Assembly (NCBI GenBank): GCA_006226375.1
Contig: SBHC01000063.1
Location: forward strand, 248,001-312,000
Direction of reading: 5' to 3'
From: Deltaproteobacteria bacterium
Lineage (GTDB): Bacteria > Myxococcota_C > UBA6777
DNA length: 64,000 nucleotides
Position 1 is the stretch's first letter. The number at the start of each line of letters is the position of its first letter. The notes beneath the pieces are model-generated. The model ran no database searches. It saw only the letters and a list, made by a program, of their open reading frames with translations, and was not told the origin of the DNA. Position numbers and translations under genes: made by a program. Positions 32,454-41,047 of this stretch are shown here, piece by piece.

Positions 32454-35400
32454 ATGTTTGCAAGGCGTGTGTGTTCATGGATGTTTGTTGTCTTCTGTGT
32501 TGTGACCCTCACCAACTGTACCTGTGGAGGCCCGCCTGGGCGAAGTTGTTCCACTGCGATAGACTGTGTTGCAGGTGACCTCTGCATCCAGGGGGTTTGC
32601 AGTTCCTCCGAACGGGGCACAGGCAAGAGCGAATACAGCAGCGATGGTGGCGTGGAATCCAATGGGGATGACAAGCCCGGAGGTAGTGACGTTGTCTCCA
32701 TCGAGCCCGACCAGACAAACCCTGATCAATTCACGCCGCTCGAATCTTGCACCAACCGCCAAGACGACGATGGCGACGGACTTATCGACTGCGCCGACCC
32801 CGACTGTGGTGGACACCCCGCTTGCAAAACGGGCCAAGAGATCTGCACCAATCGCTTTGACGATGACGGTGATGGACTCGTTGACTGCGCAGACCCCGAC
32901 TGCAACGCCTCACCCAACTGCCAAACCAACCAGGAGAATTGCTCCAACCGCGCCGATGATGACGGCGACGGCCTCATCGACTGCGCCGACCCTGACTGTG
33001 TGGGCTACAAAACCTGCAACAACCGGGTCGAGATCTGCACCAACCGCTTTGACGACGACGGTGATGGACTCGTTGACTGCGACGATCCCGACTGCAAGAA
33101 CAACCAAGCCTGCCAAAACCCCGGAAAAGAAGACTGCTCCAACCGCGTAGACGACGACGGCGACGGACTGATTGATTGCAACGACCCGAACTGCGCCAAA
33201 GCGGCCAACTGTCAGGGCATCCAAGAGATTTGCGCCAACCAAAAAGATGACGACGGCGACGGACTCATCGACTGCAAAGATCCTGACTGCAAGCAACACT
33301 GGTCCTGCCAGTTTTCGCCTGAGATCTGCAACAACAAAGTTGACGACGACAAGGACGGCAAGGTCGATTGCGATGACTCCGACTGCACACGACACTGGTC
33401 TTGCCAGACCACGAGAGTGGAGTTTTGCGGGAACAACCGGGACGATGATGGCGACGGACTTGTTGACTGCGATGATCCCGACTGCAAAGGAACTCCCCAG
33501 TGTTTGGTCCCCAAGGAAGTTTGTAACAACAACATCGATGATGACCGAGACGGCAAAGTCGACTGTGACGACTCTGACTGCAAAAATACGCCGGCCTGTC
33601 AGAAATTGTTGGAAGTGTGCAACAACAACCGGGACGATGACGGCGATGGACTCGTTGACTGTGACGACCCTGACTGCAAAAACGAGCCCGTTTGTTTCCG
33701 GCCACCGGAAAATTGCACCAACCAAGTCGACGATGACTTCGACGGCAAAATCGACTGTGACGATCCCGATTGCCAAAACGAGCCTGCTTGCAAACCTCCC
33801 AAAGAAAACTGCACCAACAAGGTGGACGACAACAACAACAAGCTCGTGGATTGTGATGATCCTGATTGCAAGCAAGATCCGGCCTGTCAAAGCATCCAAG
33901 AAGTCTGCAACAACCAAAAAGACGATGACGGCGACGGTTTGATCGACTGCAAAGATCCTGACTGTGCCAGCAACGCTATTTGCCGAGGTAGCAAGGAGGT
34001 CTGCAACAACCAAACCGACGATGACGGCGATGGGTTCGTTGACTGCAAAGATCCCGATTGCTTCACAGATCCCGTCTGCAAAACGTTGGGGCAAGAGATC
34101 TGCAACAACAAGATTGATGACGACAAAGACGGCCAGATCGACTGCGCCGACCCGGACTGCAAGTCCAACCCTGTTTGCCAAAGCACAGGACTCAAGGAAG
34201 TCTGCAACAACAAAGTCGATGACGACAAAGACGGCGCGACAGACTGCGCCGACCCGGACTGCGCCAATGACCCCTCGTGCCAGACGAACGGCTGTGTGGC
34301 TCAGGTTGACTTTGGAACCCTCGCCTCATCCGGTGGCACCAGCACAAAAACCCTCACAACGACGGGCAAAAGCGACACCTTATCGTCTGTGTGTGTTCCA
34401 AGTGGCGGCGGTGATATCGTTGGAACGTTCGTACTGTCTGGCGCCTCCGACCTCCTTGTGTCGTGGACCCAGACCGGCGACCACGCCTTCTCTGTGTACC
34501 GTGCTGGTAGCGGACAAGCGTGCAACCAGAACCCTTACCGCTGCATTGATCCTTCCTCAAAGTTAACAGGCAAAGAGTCGCTTCTGAACGTTCCAGCCGG
34601 CCGCTACTACATCATTGTGGAAGCCTACGGAACAGGTTTGGAAGGTCAGGTATCGATGACGCTGACCACGGGTTCCACCACGGTCAAGGAAAACTGTGGC
34701 AACGGAATCGACGACGACGGCGACGGTGCCATCGACTGCAAAGACCGAGACTGTGCCTCCTCCCAACTCTGCAGCAGCCTTTTGTGCCAACCTCAATACC
34801 AATTGGGCGCGTTGGTTCCAGGCGGCCAGCCTCGTACAGTGAGTGCAGACACTCGCACCGCCAAAAACGTGTACGACCTGAACTGTTCGGCCGGTGGTGG
34901 AAAAGACATCGTCATCGCCTTTACCTTCCTGGTACCGGGCGGCCTCGACATTCGCGGCCAAAACCTCCAGGGACACCGCATTGGAATCGTCCCCTCTGCA
35001 GGGCCAGGAACCCGATGCGACGCTGGACAGGTCAACTGCGCGATCGTCAATACAAATCCTTACCGGGTGTTGTTCAACAACATGAAGCCGGGCGACTACT
35101 ACCTGATTGTTGACGCCTCCAAACCTGGTAACGAAGGCGCGTTCTCCATAACCTTAAGTGTGTTTGGTCAACGCGGAACCGAGCTGTGCAACAACGGAAT
35201 CGACGACGACGGCGACGGCGCTATCGATTGTTTGGACACCGATTGTGCAGGCGTTGGCACCTGCCCAGGCGCAGTTTGTAAGCCTGACTATGCAGCAGGA
35301 ACACTGACCCCAGGCGGCCCCAGCAAACAGTTCAACCTCGACATCAGCAAAGAGAGCAACGCCCACCGCACAACCTGTGCCAAGGGTGACGCCAAAGAAG

Positions 35401-36167
35401 CCGTCATTTCCGTAACATTGGGGGCAGTCTCAGGTTTGGCAGTGTCGTGCAACCAGGGCAGCAACGCCGACCACGTCATCGCCCTTCTTTCGGCGCACAA
35501 GCCTCGCGACCCCTGCGACCAACATCCCCTGTCTTGCGTGGATATCAAGGGCAGTCCGATTGGATGCAACTTTGCCTGGCCCAACCTTCAACCCGGCAAA
35601 TACTACTTAATTGTAGAAGGCTTCCAGCCTGGCTCTGAAGGAACCTTTAGCCTCAACCTTCAGGCCTTCACAGGACAAGCCCAGGAGATCTGCAACAACG
35701 GAGTGGATGACGATGGCGACGGGCTTATCGATTGCGCCGACTTTAACTGCACCTCCAGTCCACTGTGTGCAGGCAAAACATGCGCTCCCGATAAGGTCGT
35801 GGGCGCGCTCACTCCAGGAGGAAAGACCCTCTCCACGGCAGTCACCACGAGCAACAACGGCGACAAGTACAAAACCACCTGCGCCAGCAGCAGCGGCGAA
35901 GAAGCCGTGATTGGCTTTACCATGGCCAAGCAAGCAGATCTTGAAGTCGACTATGCACAGTTTGGTGACCATGTGATTGGATTGTACGCAGACAAAGGTA
36001 CCGGCCTCTCTTGCTCGGCCTCCCCGCAAGGTTGCCAGAAAACAGGAGGGAAAGCCTCAGGCAAGATTGTGTTTAAGTCTGTGCCGATTGGAAAGTACTT
36101 CCTCATCATTGATGCGGACAAGGTGGGTCAGGAAGGCTCTGTGTTGTTGAAGCTAACGGCCAAGTAG
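32454..36167 (+). CDS. Surface protein with 19 Asp/Cys calcium-binding-type repeats and four PPC-like domains
   Basis: 1237 residues from ATG 32454, with AAGGA upstream; an ATG 60 bases earlier has none. The signal ends near L-T-N-C (Cys22), possibly lipidated. Residues about 97-613 are 16 tandem units of about 32 residues with the core C-x-N-x-x-D-D-D-x-D-G-x-x-D-C-x-D-P-D-C. The D-x-D-x-D-G pattern is typical of EF-hand-like/thrombospondin-3 calcium loops. After them come four beta-sandwich domains of about 110-130 residues resembling bacterial pre-peptidase C-terminal domains (each with P-G-x-Y-Y-(I/L)-I-V(E/D) or G-K-Y-F-L-I-I-D near its end), separated by repeats 17, 18 and 19. Related to MopE-type myxobacterial surface proteins in style. 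Ligand unknown. Confidence 0.8.
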   Translation: MFARRVCSWMFVVFCVVTLTNCTCGGPPGRSCSTAIDCVAGDLCIQGVCSSSERGTGKSEYSSDGGVESNGDDKPGGSDVVSIEPDQTNPDQFTPLESCTNRQDDDGDGLIDCADPDCGGHPACKTGQEICTNRFDDDGDGLVDCADPDCNASPNCQTNQENCSNRADDDGDGLIDCADPDCVGYKTCNNRVEICTNRFDDDGDGLVDCDDPDCKNNQACQNPGKEDCSNRVDDDGDGLIDCNDPNCAKAANCQGIQEICANQKDDDGDGLIDCKDPDCKQHWSCQFSPEICNNKVDDDKDGKVDCDDSDCTRHWSCQTTRVEFCGNNRDDDGDGLVDCDDPDCKGTPQCLVPKEVCNNNIDDDRDGKVDCDDSDCKNTPACQKLLEVCNNNRDDDGDGLVDCDDPDCKNEPVCFRPPENCTNQVDDDFDGKIDCDDPDCQNEPACKPPKENCTNKVDDNNNKLVDCDDPDCKQDPACQSIQEVCNNQKDDDGDGLIDCKDPDCASNAICRGSKEVCNNQTDDDGDGFVDCKDPDCFTDPVCKTLGQEICNNKIDDDKDGQIDCADPDCKSNPVCQSTGLKEVCNNKVDDDKDGATDCADPDCANDPSCQTNGCVAQVDFGTLASSGGTSTKTLTTTGKSDTLSSVCVPSGGGDIVGTFVLSGASDLLVSWTQTGDHAFSVYRAGSGQACNQNPYRCIDPSSKLTGKESLLNVPAGRYYIIVEAYGTGLEGQVSMTLTTGSTTVKENCGNGIDDDGDGAIDCKDRDCASSQLCSSLLCQPQYQLGALVPGGQPRTVSADTRTAKNVYDLNCSAGGGKDIVIAFTFLVPGGLDIRGQNLQGHRIGIVPSAGPGTRCDAGQVNCAIVNTNPYRVLFNNMKPGDYYLIVDASKPGNEGAFSITLSVFGQRGTELCNNGIDDDGDGAIDCLDTDCAGVGTCPGAVCKPDYAAGTLTPGGPSKQFNLDISKESNAHRTTCAKGDAKEAVISVTLGAVSGLAVSCNQGSNADHVIALLSAHKPRDPCDQHPLSCVDIKGSPIGCNFAWPNLQPGKYYLIVEGFQPGSEGTFSLNLQAFTGQAQEICNNGVDDDGDGLIDCADFNCTSSPLCAGKTCAPDKVVGALTPGGKTLSTAVTTSNNGDKYKTTCASSSGEEAVIGFTMAKQADLEVDYAQFGDHVIGLYADKGTGLSCSASPQGCQKTGGKASGKIVFKSVPIGKYFLIIDADKVGQEGSVLLKLTAK
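32742..34292 (+). repeat. 16 tandem 93-102 bp coding repeats
   Basis: The Asp/Cys units of the surface protein form a tandem array at DNA level, each about 97 bp, with recurrent GACGACGACGGCGACGGACT-like cores. Variation between units is mostly in the 10-residue spacer. Three further single units sit near 34689, 35187 and 35685. Confidence 0.85.
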
Positions 36168-36174
36168 GAAGGAA

Positions 36175-37101
36175 TCATCCGCAAACAAGCGGCTCAGGAG
36201 CAGTAGGTTCAGCCACATTGGGGTGCTTGGGCAATGCAACAGGGCCTTCGTCGTTGTACAGGTGCAGCTGCATCCGCCAGTCGATACCTACCATATCGCC
36301 AGGCTCCAGCTTGATCCAGATGTTGTCACCTTGCAGCGGCTCACTCGAAAGAATCAGGTGGTTGATAAACCCGGACTGCGTGGGACTTTCGCACTCTGGC
36401 GCAAAACTAGGGCAGAGTTCTCGCTCGGGACAATGGCCTTTGTACGTGCTGTAGTAGAGGTCTTTGCCGCCATGGTGGGCGACCATCGTCGTCCCGTTGG
36501 TGAGGAGAAACGTTAGATAGGTCTCGCTGTTGTCACCGTCATCGTGAGGATGAAAGCCTCCCGTGAATCGGCAGACCTCGTGAATAGCGTCCCGAGCCCC
36601 TTCCGCTACCACATCGATGCTTGTTCCAGGACGATGCAATTCAATGCGGCGCTCAATGTGACTCAAGATCAAAAAGAACAACACTTCGCTGTCCGTTTCG
36701 CCCAAGATAAAGCGTCGCAGGCGTGGCGAGATTAGGCCAATCAACAACTCCCGGATGTCAGGGAAGTTTTTGATGTTGCCATTCTGCGCAAAGACCCAAT
36801 TGCCAAACTGAAAGGGGTGGGTGTTTACAATCGACTTGTTGCCTTGTGTCGCATGGCGAAGGTGAGCCAAGACTGTTTCCGAGGACACAATCCCTGACAC
36901 TCGTCGAAACAGAGAGCTTTCAATCACATTGGCAGGAGACTTAATGATATGCGGAGCCCCTGCGACATAGTAGGCAACCCCCCAACCGTCCTGGTGTTTT
37001 TGTGTTTTTTTGCTCTGCATCATCAGCGCATTGTCGGCGCTCACCAAGCTGCGGTGGACCTGGCTGGGAATGACAGAACGAAAACCAAACAATCGACACA
37101 T
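36175..37101 (-). CDS. Class II glutamine amidotransferase (YafJ/EgtC-like)
   Basis: 308 residues from ATG 37099-37101, chosen because it puts Cys2 at the mature N-terminus as the Ntn-hydrolase nucleophile (M-C-R-L-F-G). GGGAG lies about nine bases upstream. Other family marks are Q-D-G-W-G-V-A-Y-Y, H-L-R-H-A-T-Q-G, T-H-P-F-Q-F-G-N-W-V-F-A-Q-N-G-N and D-S-E-V-L-F-F-L. No synthase domain is fused, so the partner that uses ammonia, or a gamma-glutamyl substrate, is unknown. Convergent with the Asp/Cys repeat gene, 7 bp apart. Confidence 0.85.
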   Translation of the reverse strand: MCRLFGFRSVIPSQVHRSLVSADNALMMQSKKTQKHQDGWGVAYYVAGAPHIIKSPANVIESSLFRRVSGIVSSETVLAHLRHATQGNKSIVNTHPFQFGNWVFAQNGNIKNFPDIRELLIGLISPRLRRFILGETDSEVLFFLILSHIERRIELHRPGTSIDVVAEGARDAIHEVCRFTGGFHPHDDGDNSETYLTFLLTNGTTMVAHHGGKDLYYSTYKGHCPERELCPSFAPECESPTQSGFINHLILSSEPLQGDNIWIKLEPGDMVGIDWRMQLHLYNDEGPVALPKHPNVAEPTAPEPLVCG

Positions 37102-37332
37102 CAAGGAATCTCCCTACCCAAAGCGAAAGAAAACACTGTCGTAACATAATGCACTGCACGCTCAACCACAAGAGACTTGCAAAGCCTTCCAATGGTCTCT
37201 TTTCCAAGAGTCCCTTCGTTCCAAAGTCGTCGAGTTTTCCAGTCCAAGGCACCTTTGCAGAGGGAAGATGTTCGTACTATAGTGTCTCATGACGAACGTG
37301 GACCCTTTCGACTCCAACAAAGGAGCCTTCTA

Positions 37333-38004
37333 ATGATTGCGATATGGTTGGGACTCCAACTCTTTGCCACTCCAATGGCCCAAGCCAAAACCACCAAACC
37401 ATGCAGCGACATGGCCAAAAAAATCTGCAACACCCTGGGCTTTGACGCGTTCTTTTGCCAAGTGTACGTCAAGGTCGCTCGCCATGACAAAGCTGACCAG
37501 AAACGATGCCACAACTTCCTCAACAACAATTGGGAGTTGCGGCTGGCAGCCCTTCAACGCCAGGAAAAGATCCTGGACAAGATGAAGAATCTTGCCAAAG
37601 GCAACGCTGGACGCAAGGCGCAAATCAAAACATACCAAGAGTCCTTAGCTCAAAAGACCATCAACACGATGCTCACCACCTCTGCAGGCAAGTCGGCGAC
37701 AGAGCCGATCAATCCCAAGGCATGCAAAGTGCTGGCTGTAGTGGCATGTCGAGGGCTAGGCAAGAAAGCCTTCTACTGCTCTGTCTTCCGCTTCATTGCG
37801 AACAAGGCCAGCAAGATCAACCCGGCCCGCTGCCAGCTTGTGCTGAAGAACTGGTTCTCATCACAAGGACAACACTACAAAAAACGTGAGAAATTGCTCA
37901 TCACCTTAATGAGCAAAGCCAAGACAGACCTGCAAAAAGCAGAGGTCAAGCGGATCAAACAAAACCAACTTAACCAACTTGTCCGCTTTATGAGGCAAAA
38001 GTAA
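37333..38004 (+). CDS. Exported protein with duplicated four-cysteine motif
   Basis: 223 residues from ATG 37333, with AGGAG at eight bases; longer frames upstream have no site. The signal peptide ends at A-Q-A. The mature protein contains two copies of one motif: C-x7-C-x9-C-x16-C (starting at P-C-S-D) and C-x7-C-x9-C-x17-C (starting at A-C-K-V). Shared residues around the third cysteine (F-F-C / F-Y-C) and fourth (K-R-C / A-R-C) support duplication. A helical, Lys/Gln-rich linker separates the copies. No named family. The DUF4286 gene starts 2 bp after its stop, so they are co-transcribed. Confidence 0.7.
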   Translation: MIAIWLGLQLFATPMAQAKTTKPCSDMAKKICNTLGFDAFFCQVYVKVARHDKADQKRCHNFLNNNWELRLAALQRQEKILDKMKNLAKGNAGRKAQIKTYQESLAQKTINTMLTTSAGKSATEPINPKACKVLAVVACRGLGKKAFYCSVFRFIANKASKINPARCQLVLKNWFSSQGQHYKKREKLLITLMSKAKTDLQKAEVKRIKQNQLNQLVRFMRQK

Positions 38005-38006
38005 CG

Positions 38007-38339
38007 ATGGTCATTTACAACGTTTCCGTTGCCATCGACAAAGAGGTGGAAGCCGACTGGAAACAGTGGATGGAAGACGTTCACATCCCTGATGTCCTTG
38101 CGACAGGCTACTTCCTGAACGCTTCCATCTTTCAACAACTGGAGCCTCCCGCCGAGGAAGGCCGCTCGGCGTACCAAATTCGCTACACTTGCCAAAGTCT
38201 CAACGATTTAGAGTCCTACCAAGCCAACTCAGCCGCAGCACTTCAAGCGGATCACACCCAACGCTACCAGGGCCGTTTTGCGGCATCCCGCACAATCCTC
38301 CAAATGGGCCAGACTTGGAACACGACTTCCAACGATTAG
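38007..38339 (+). CDS. DUF4286 family protein
   Basis: 110 residues, starting two bases after the preceding stop. Matches the small ferredoxin-like DUF4286 fold: M-V-I-Y-N-V-S-V at the N-terminus, W-x-x-W-M, H-I-P-D-V-L-A-T-G-Y-F, then Y-Q-I-R-Y-T-C-Q-S and L-E-S-Y. Cytoplasmic. No biochemical role is established for the family, and its pairing with an exported Cys-duplication protein gives no obvious hint. Confidence 0.8.
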   Translation: MVIYNVSVAIDKEVEADWKQWMEDVHIPDVLATGYFLNASIFQQLEPPAEEGRSAYQIRYTCQSLNDLESYQANSAAALQADHTQRYQGRFAASRTILQMGQTWNTTSND

Positions 38340-38387
38340 TCCCACCCCATGAACCTTGCCCAATGAGATGGCCCCACCACAAGCTCT

Positions 38388-39332
38388 TTATTCTTGCAGT
38401 TGACGAAGAAACTCACGCATGTCTTTGGAAGATTCAAACAATAGAACGTTGGACATGAATTGACTGAGTTCTTCCATACTTAATTCTTCAATCGGCTGGA
38501 GAGAGGTTTCTCGAATCCGAGGAAAACGTTGTCTTGCTTGGGTCTTGGCAAGTTGGATAAGGGTAACACGGCTCTTCTCTAGACCTTGCTCCAATCCTTG
38601 CTCCAATCCTTGCTCTAAGCCTTGTTCTTTCCCCAACTCCATGAGAACCTCTTGTCGAGTGTCGGAGAGACTTGCCAAGTTTTTGAGTTCAGTTGGATCG
38701 ATGTTTTGCAATGAGTTTGTGCTCGACATTTTTTTGAACCTGATGTCAAAGTTGTTTAACAAAGTTACGTAGGGTTCGATGTTGTCTTGGAACAGTTTAG
38801 TCACAGCCTCCTTTCGTTGTCCACCCTCACCAAGAAGTCGAAACAGCAGAGTGTCGTCCCGCAATTCGACCTCATTGGCATGAACCATATACACAGTCTC
38901 CCTCGTAGAATAGCGCCAACAAAGGACCCCTGGCTCTAGCAGTTCACCTTCTTCCACAAAAACCTCTTTGATCGCCTGACGGGGCCAGTAGGTCACAACA
39001 ACCCACAAAGAACCGTTACGAGAGCTTCCCAACTTGTCTTGATGGGCCAGTTGAAGAGACAAGCGCATCTTTGTGAGAGCCCCTTCCAGGCGTTCTGTAT
39101 GGACAGTGCCGCTGAATGGCTCAACAAGGCAGCGGTTGTTCTGGGTCCAAAATGACAACAGGCCCACTCCAGGAACATCCAACGGAAGCGGATCATTCGG
39201 AATCAGAAGGACATCTGCATAAAAGGAATGTGGCAACAGATCCGTTCCCACCTGCACGATGAGATCTCCACCCCATTCATCAAAAATTGCACTTAACAGG
39301 TACTTCCCCAGTCGGTCCTCAAATTGTCGCAT
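38388..39332 (-). CDS. Rpn/PD-(D/E)XK-like family protein
   Basis: 314 residues. The N-terminal half has an R-L-G-K-Y-L-L-S-A-I-F-D-E start and an A-D-V-L-L-I-P strand, then E-L-R-D-D-T-L-L-F-R-L-L-G. The C-terminal part has the L-M-E-L-G-K-E-Q-G-L-E-Q-G repeat typical of Rpn family recombination-promoting nuclease/transposase-like proteins and their relatives. The repeat is followed by a helical tail with R-F-P-R-I. I cannot assign the nuclease residues with confidence, so activity is open. Only a weak GAGAAG precedes the ATG. Similar genes often occur in many copies per genome. Confidence 0.6.
   Translation of the reverse strand: MRQFEDRLGKYLLSAIFDEWGGDLIVQVGTDLLPHSFYADVLLIPNDPLPLDVPGVGLLSFWTQNNRCLVEPFSGTVHTERLEGALTKMRLSLQLAHQDKLGSSRNGSLWVVVTYWPRQAIKEVFVEEGELLEPGVLCWRYSTRETVYMVHANEVELRDDTLLFRLLGEGGQRKEAVTKLFQDNIEPYVTLLNNFDIRFKKMSSTNSLQNIDPTELKNLASLSDTRQEVLMELGKEQGLEQGLEQGLEQGLEKSRVTLIQLAKTQARQRFPRIRETSLQPIEELSMEELSQFMSNVLLFESSKDMREFLRQLQE
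38584..38631. repeat. Four 12-bp tandem units in the Rpn-like gene
   Basis: CCTTGCTCCAAT occurs twice perfectly, followed by CCTTGCTCTAAG and a CCTTGTTCTTTC variant, encoding Glu-Gln-Gly-Leu units on the minus strand. Copy-number change would keep the frame. Confidence 0.85.
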
Positions 39333-39537
39333 GACTTCTCACAATTCTAAGCAAGCATCAAACCAAAATATCAACGCGGATTGGCCAGAAAATAAATATG
39401 AAGAGAACAGCCAAATCGCTGAGCATACGTTTAGCATGCAGGGATAGATGTGTCAATGCGATAGATTGGAGGATTGGATTGAAAGGATGGAGAGAGTTCA
39501 GGAGAAATGCGAAAGAAACGGGAGAGAAGAGGAAGGC

Positions 39538-40644
39538 TTAGTCGTCAGCGCTGACGGTGAAGTTCCAGAGGGGAGAGGTCGAGTTACCGTTGGTCTCATT
39601 GTTGGTGGGAGTCTCAGCGTAAGCTGTGACATACCAGTAGTACTTGAGACCGCTTGTCAGGCTGACAGAGTTGGGCAGAGTAATCTCAGTGGTGTCCTTG
39701 TTGAGAACAGAGGAGCGCCACACTTCGTCACCACGGGTCGACTTTTGGAGCACCACCACGTAGGCAAGTGAAGAATCTACAGCATCCCACTTGAACACAG
39801 GCTTCGACGTTTGCGAGCCTTTCTGGGGATTTTGCAGGGTAGCAGACTGAAGCGCGATGCCAAGGAGACGGTTGCTGGGCTTGTTGCGTCCCACCAAGTT
39901 TCCTTTGTCCACGGCAACAACAGTGTACCAGTAGGGCTTACCGATTTCTTCTTCCTTGAGCTGGTCGGCCCAGCTCACTTCAGTTTGTCCCGGCTTGGCA
40001 GAGATCAATTTGGAGTGAGCTTTGGATACATCAGCTGTGGAGATGGGGCTATCGGAGTCACTTCGGAAAACGTAGTAGCCTTCCAAGTCGTTGTCAGTTC
40101 CAGCTTTCCAGGTGATGATGATTTTGGGGTCGGGCTTTTGCTCGATATCATCGTAAATGTTACCGCCGGTGACCTTGATGTTCTCAATCAACGCAGGTGG
40201 ATCAAAGTTTGCGGTCTTCGCGGTGATGGTGTTGCTGGGCTTTCCTTCTTTGCCATCCTGTCCCACCGATGTAATTCGGTAGTAGTAAGGAATCTCATAC
40301 TGACCACCTTTGATGGTGTTGTTGTCAGTGAAGGAGTACTTGTAGATACGATTCGGCTCGTCGAGGGTACCCTCAGCCTGGTTGATCTCAGCAACCTTCG
40401 AGGTGAAATCACCATCGGTTCGCTCATCACGATACACAATAAACTTGGTGACACGATCTTTGAGATCTTGGGAGAGAGTCCAGTTTAGAACAATGATACC
40501 GTCCACATTGACGTCCACATTGGTTGCAATGTCAGAGGGGGGATCGGGGGGACCTCCTGGACCACAGGCCAACGAACCGCCAAGGACGGCAGCGCACATC
40601 AGTGGGAGCCATAACACATAGAAAAACGATCTCAGAAACTTCAT
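39538..40644 (-). CDS. Fibronectin type III lipoprotein
   Basis: 368 residues from ATG 40642-40644, with GGAG eight bases upstream. The lipobox S-L-A-C gives Cys27, followed by a short Gly/Pro linker. Three beta-sandwich units follow. Unit one (about 35-145) has V-L-N-W-T-L and Y-Y-Y-R-I-T-S-V-G-Q-D-G; unit two (about 150-265) has I-I-I-T-W-K-A-G-T-D-N-D-L-E-G-Y-Y-V-F-R and Y-W-Y-T-V-V-A-V-D; unit three (about 270-368) has P-V-F-K-W-D-A-V and L-K-Y-Y-W-Y-V-T-A. These are fibronectin III hallmarks. Probably a cell-surface binding protein; ligand unknown. Confidence 0.82.
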   Translation of the reverse strand: MKFLRSFFYVLWLPLMCAAVLGGSLACGPGGPPDPPSDIATNVDVNVDGIIVLNWTLSQDLKDRVTKFIVYRDERTDGDFTSKVAEINQAEGTLDEPNRIYKYSFTDNNTIKGGQYEIPYYYRITSVGQDGKEGKPSNTITAKTANFDPPALIENIKVTGGNIYDDIEQKPDPKIIITWKAGTDNDLEGYYVFRSDSDSPISTADVSKAHSKLISAKPGQTEVSWADQLKEEEIGKPYWYTVVAVDKGNLVGRNKPSNRLLGIALQSATLQNPQKGSQTSKPVFKWDAVDSSLAYVVVLQKSTRGDEVWRSSVLNKDTTEITLPNSVSLTSGLKYYWYVTAYAETPTNNETNGNSTSPLWNFTVSADD

Positions 40645-40781
40645 TCGGAATACTCCTTCCATTGTTGTTGTGAACAATGGCTGCGGGCACAAATCACAAC
40701 TGTCTGATGAGAATACGTTTGTATATATCATACAGCACGTTCAATTTGCCATATAGGTTAAGATTGATTAAGAGTGGGGTC

Positions 40782-40816
40782 AAGAATTTGCAAGAGAAGA
40801 ACCCTCAAATTCTTGC
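40782..40816. promoter_or_regulatory. 9-bp inverted repeat in the propeller A upstream region
   Basis: CAAGAATTT and AAATTCTTG pair perfectly around 17 bases. The right arm overlaps one copy of the direct repeat GAACCCTCAAATT. It may be an operator pair or leader structure. Confidence 0.4.
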
Positions 40817-40861
40817 CAACTGCCTACGAGAACCCTCAAATTTTTGGATCGATGGACCTCT

Positions 40862-40903
40862 CAGAATTTTGAAGGCTTTCAACCTTCAAACAATAACCCA
40901 TCA
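40862..40903 (+). promoter_or_regulatory. Conserved upstream block of propeller A (shared with propeller B)
   Basis: TCAGAATTTTGA (40862-40873) is close to a palindrome. It is followed by ACCTTCA (40883) and CCCATC (40898). The same order occurs upstream of the paralogue at 50150-50190 as TCAAAATTCTGA, ACCTTCA and CCCATC, at nearly the same distance from the start codon (186 versus 202 bases). Confidence 0.45.
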
Positions 40904-41047
40904 ATTTTATTCCAGGAAGAGGGAGAGCCAGACTCCGGCACCATCCTTGCTTAGAAAAGAAACAAACGATAACGTGTTGGTGCGGCCCTCTTTGGATGTA
41001 TGTGAAAAAAACGGGCCGCTGGATTGTAGAGCAAAAAGGATGAAGCA

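Larger units (their letters stand above)
40645..41047. other. 403-bp AT-rich divergent intergenic region
   Basis: It separates the fibronectin III lipoprotein (leftward) from beta-propeller lipoprotein A (rightward). It is richer in A+T than the flanking genes and full of short repeats: a direct repeat GAACCCTCAAATT (40800-40812 and 40831-40843), the inverted repeat at 40782-40816, the arms TTGAAGG/CCTTCAA near 40870-40890, and the palindromic block at 40862-40903. A 124-codon open frame across it is not called, for lack of a ribosome site. Confidence 0.6.

Noticed and set aside
32742-34292. Regular repeat array considered as a CRISPR-like array
   Set aside because: Units are about 97 bp, in frame, and encode the Asp/Cys motif; there is no repeat-spacer alternation and no cas gene.
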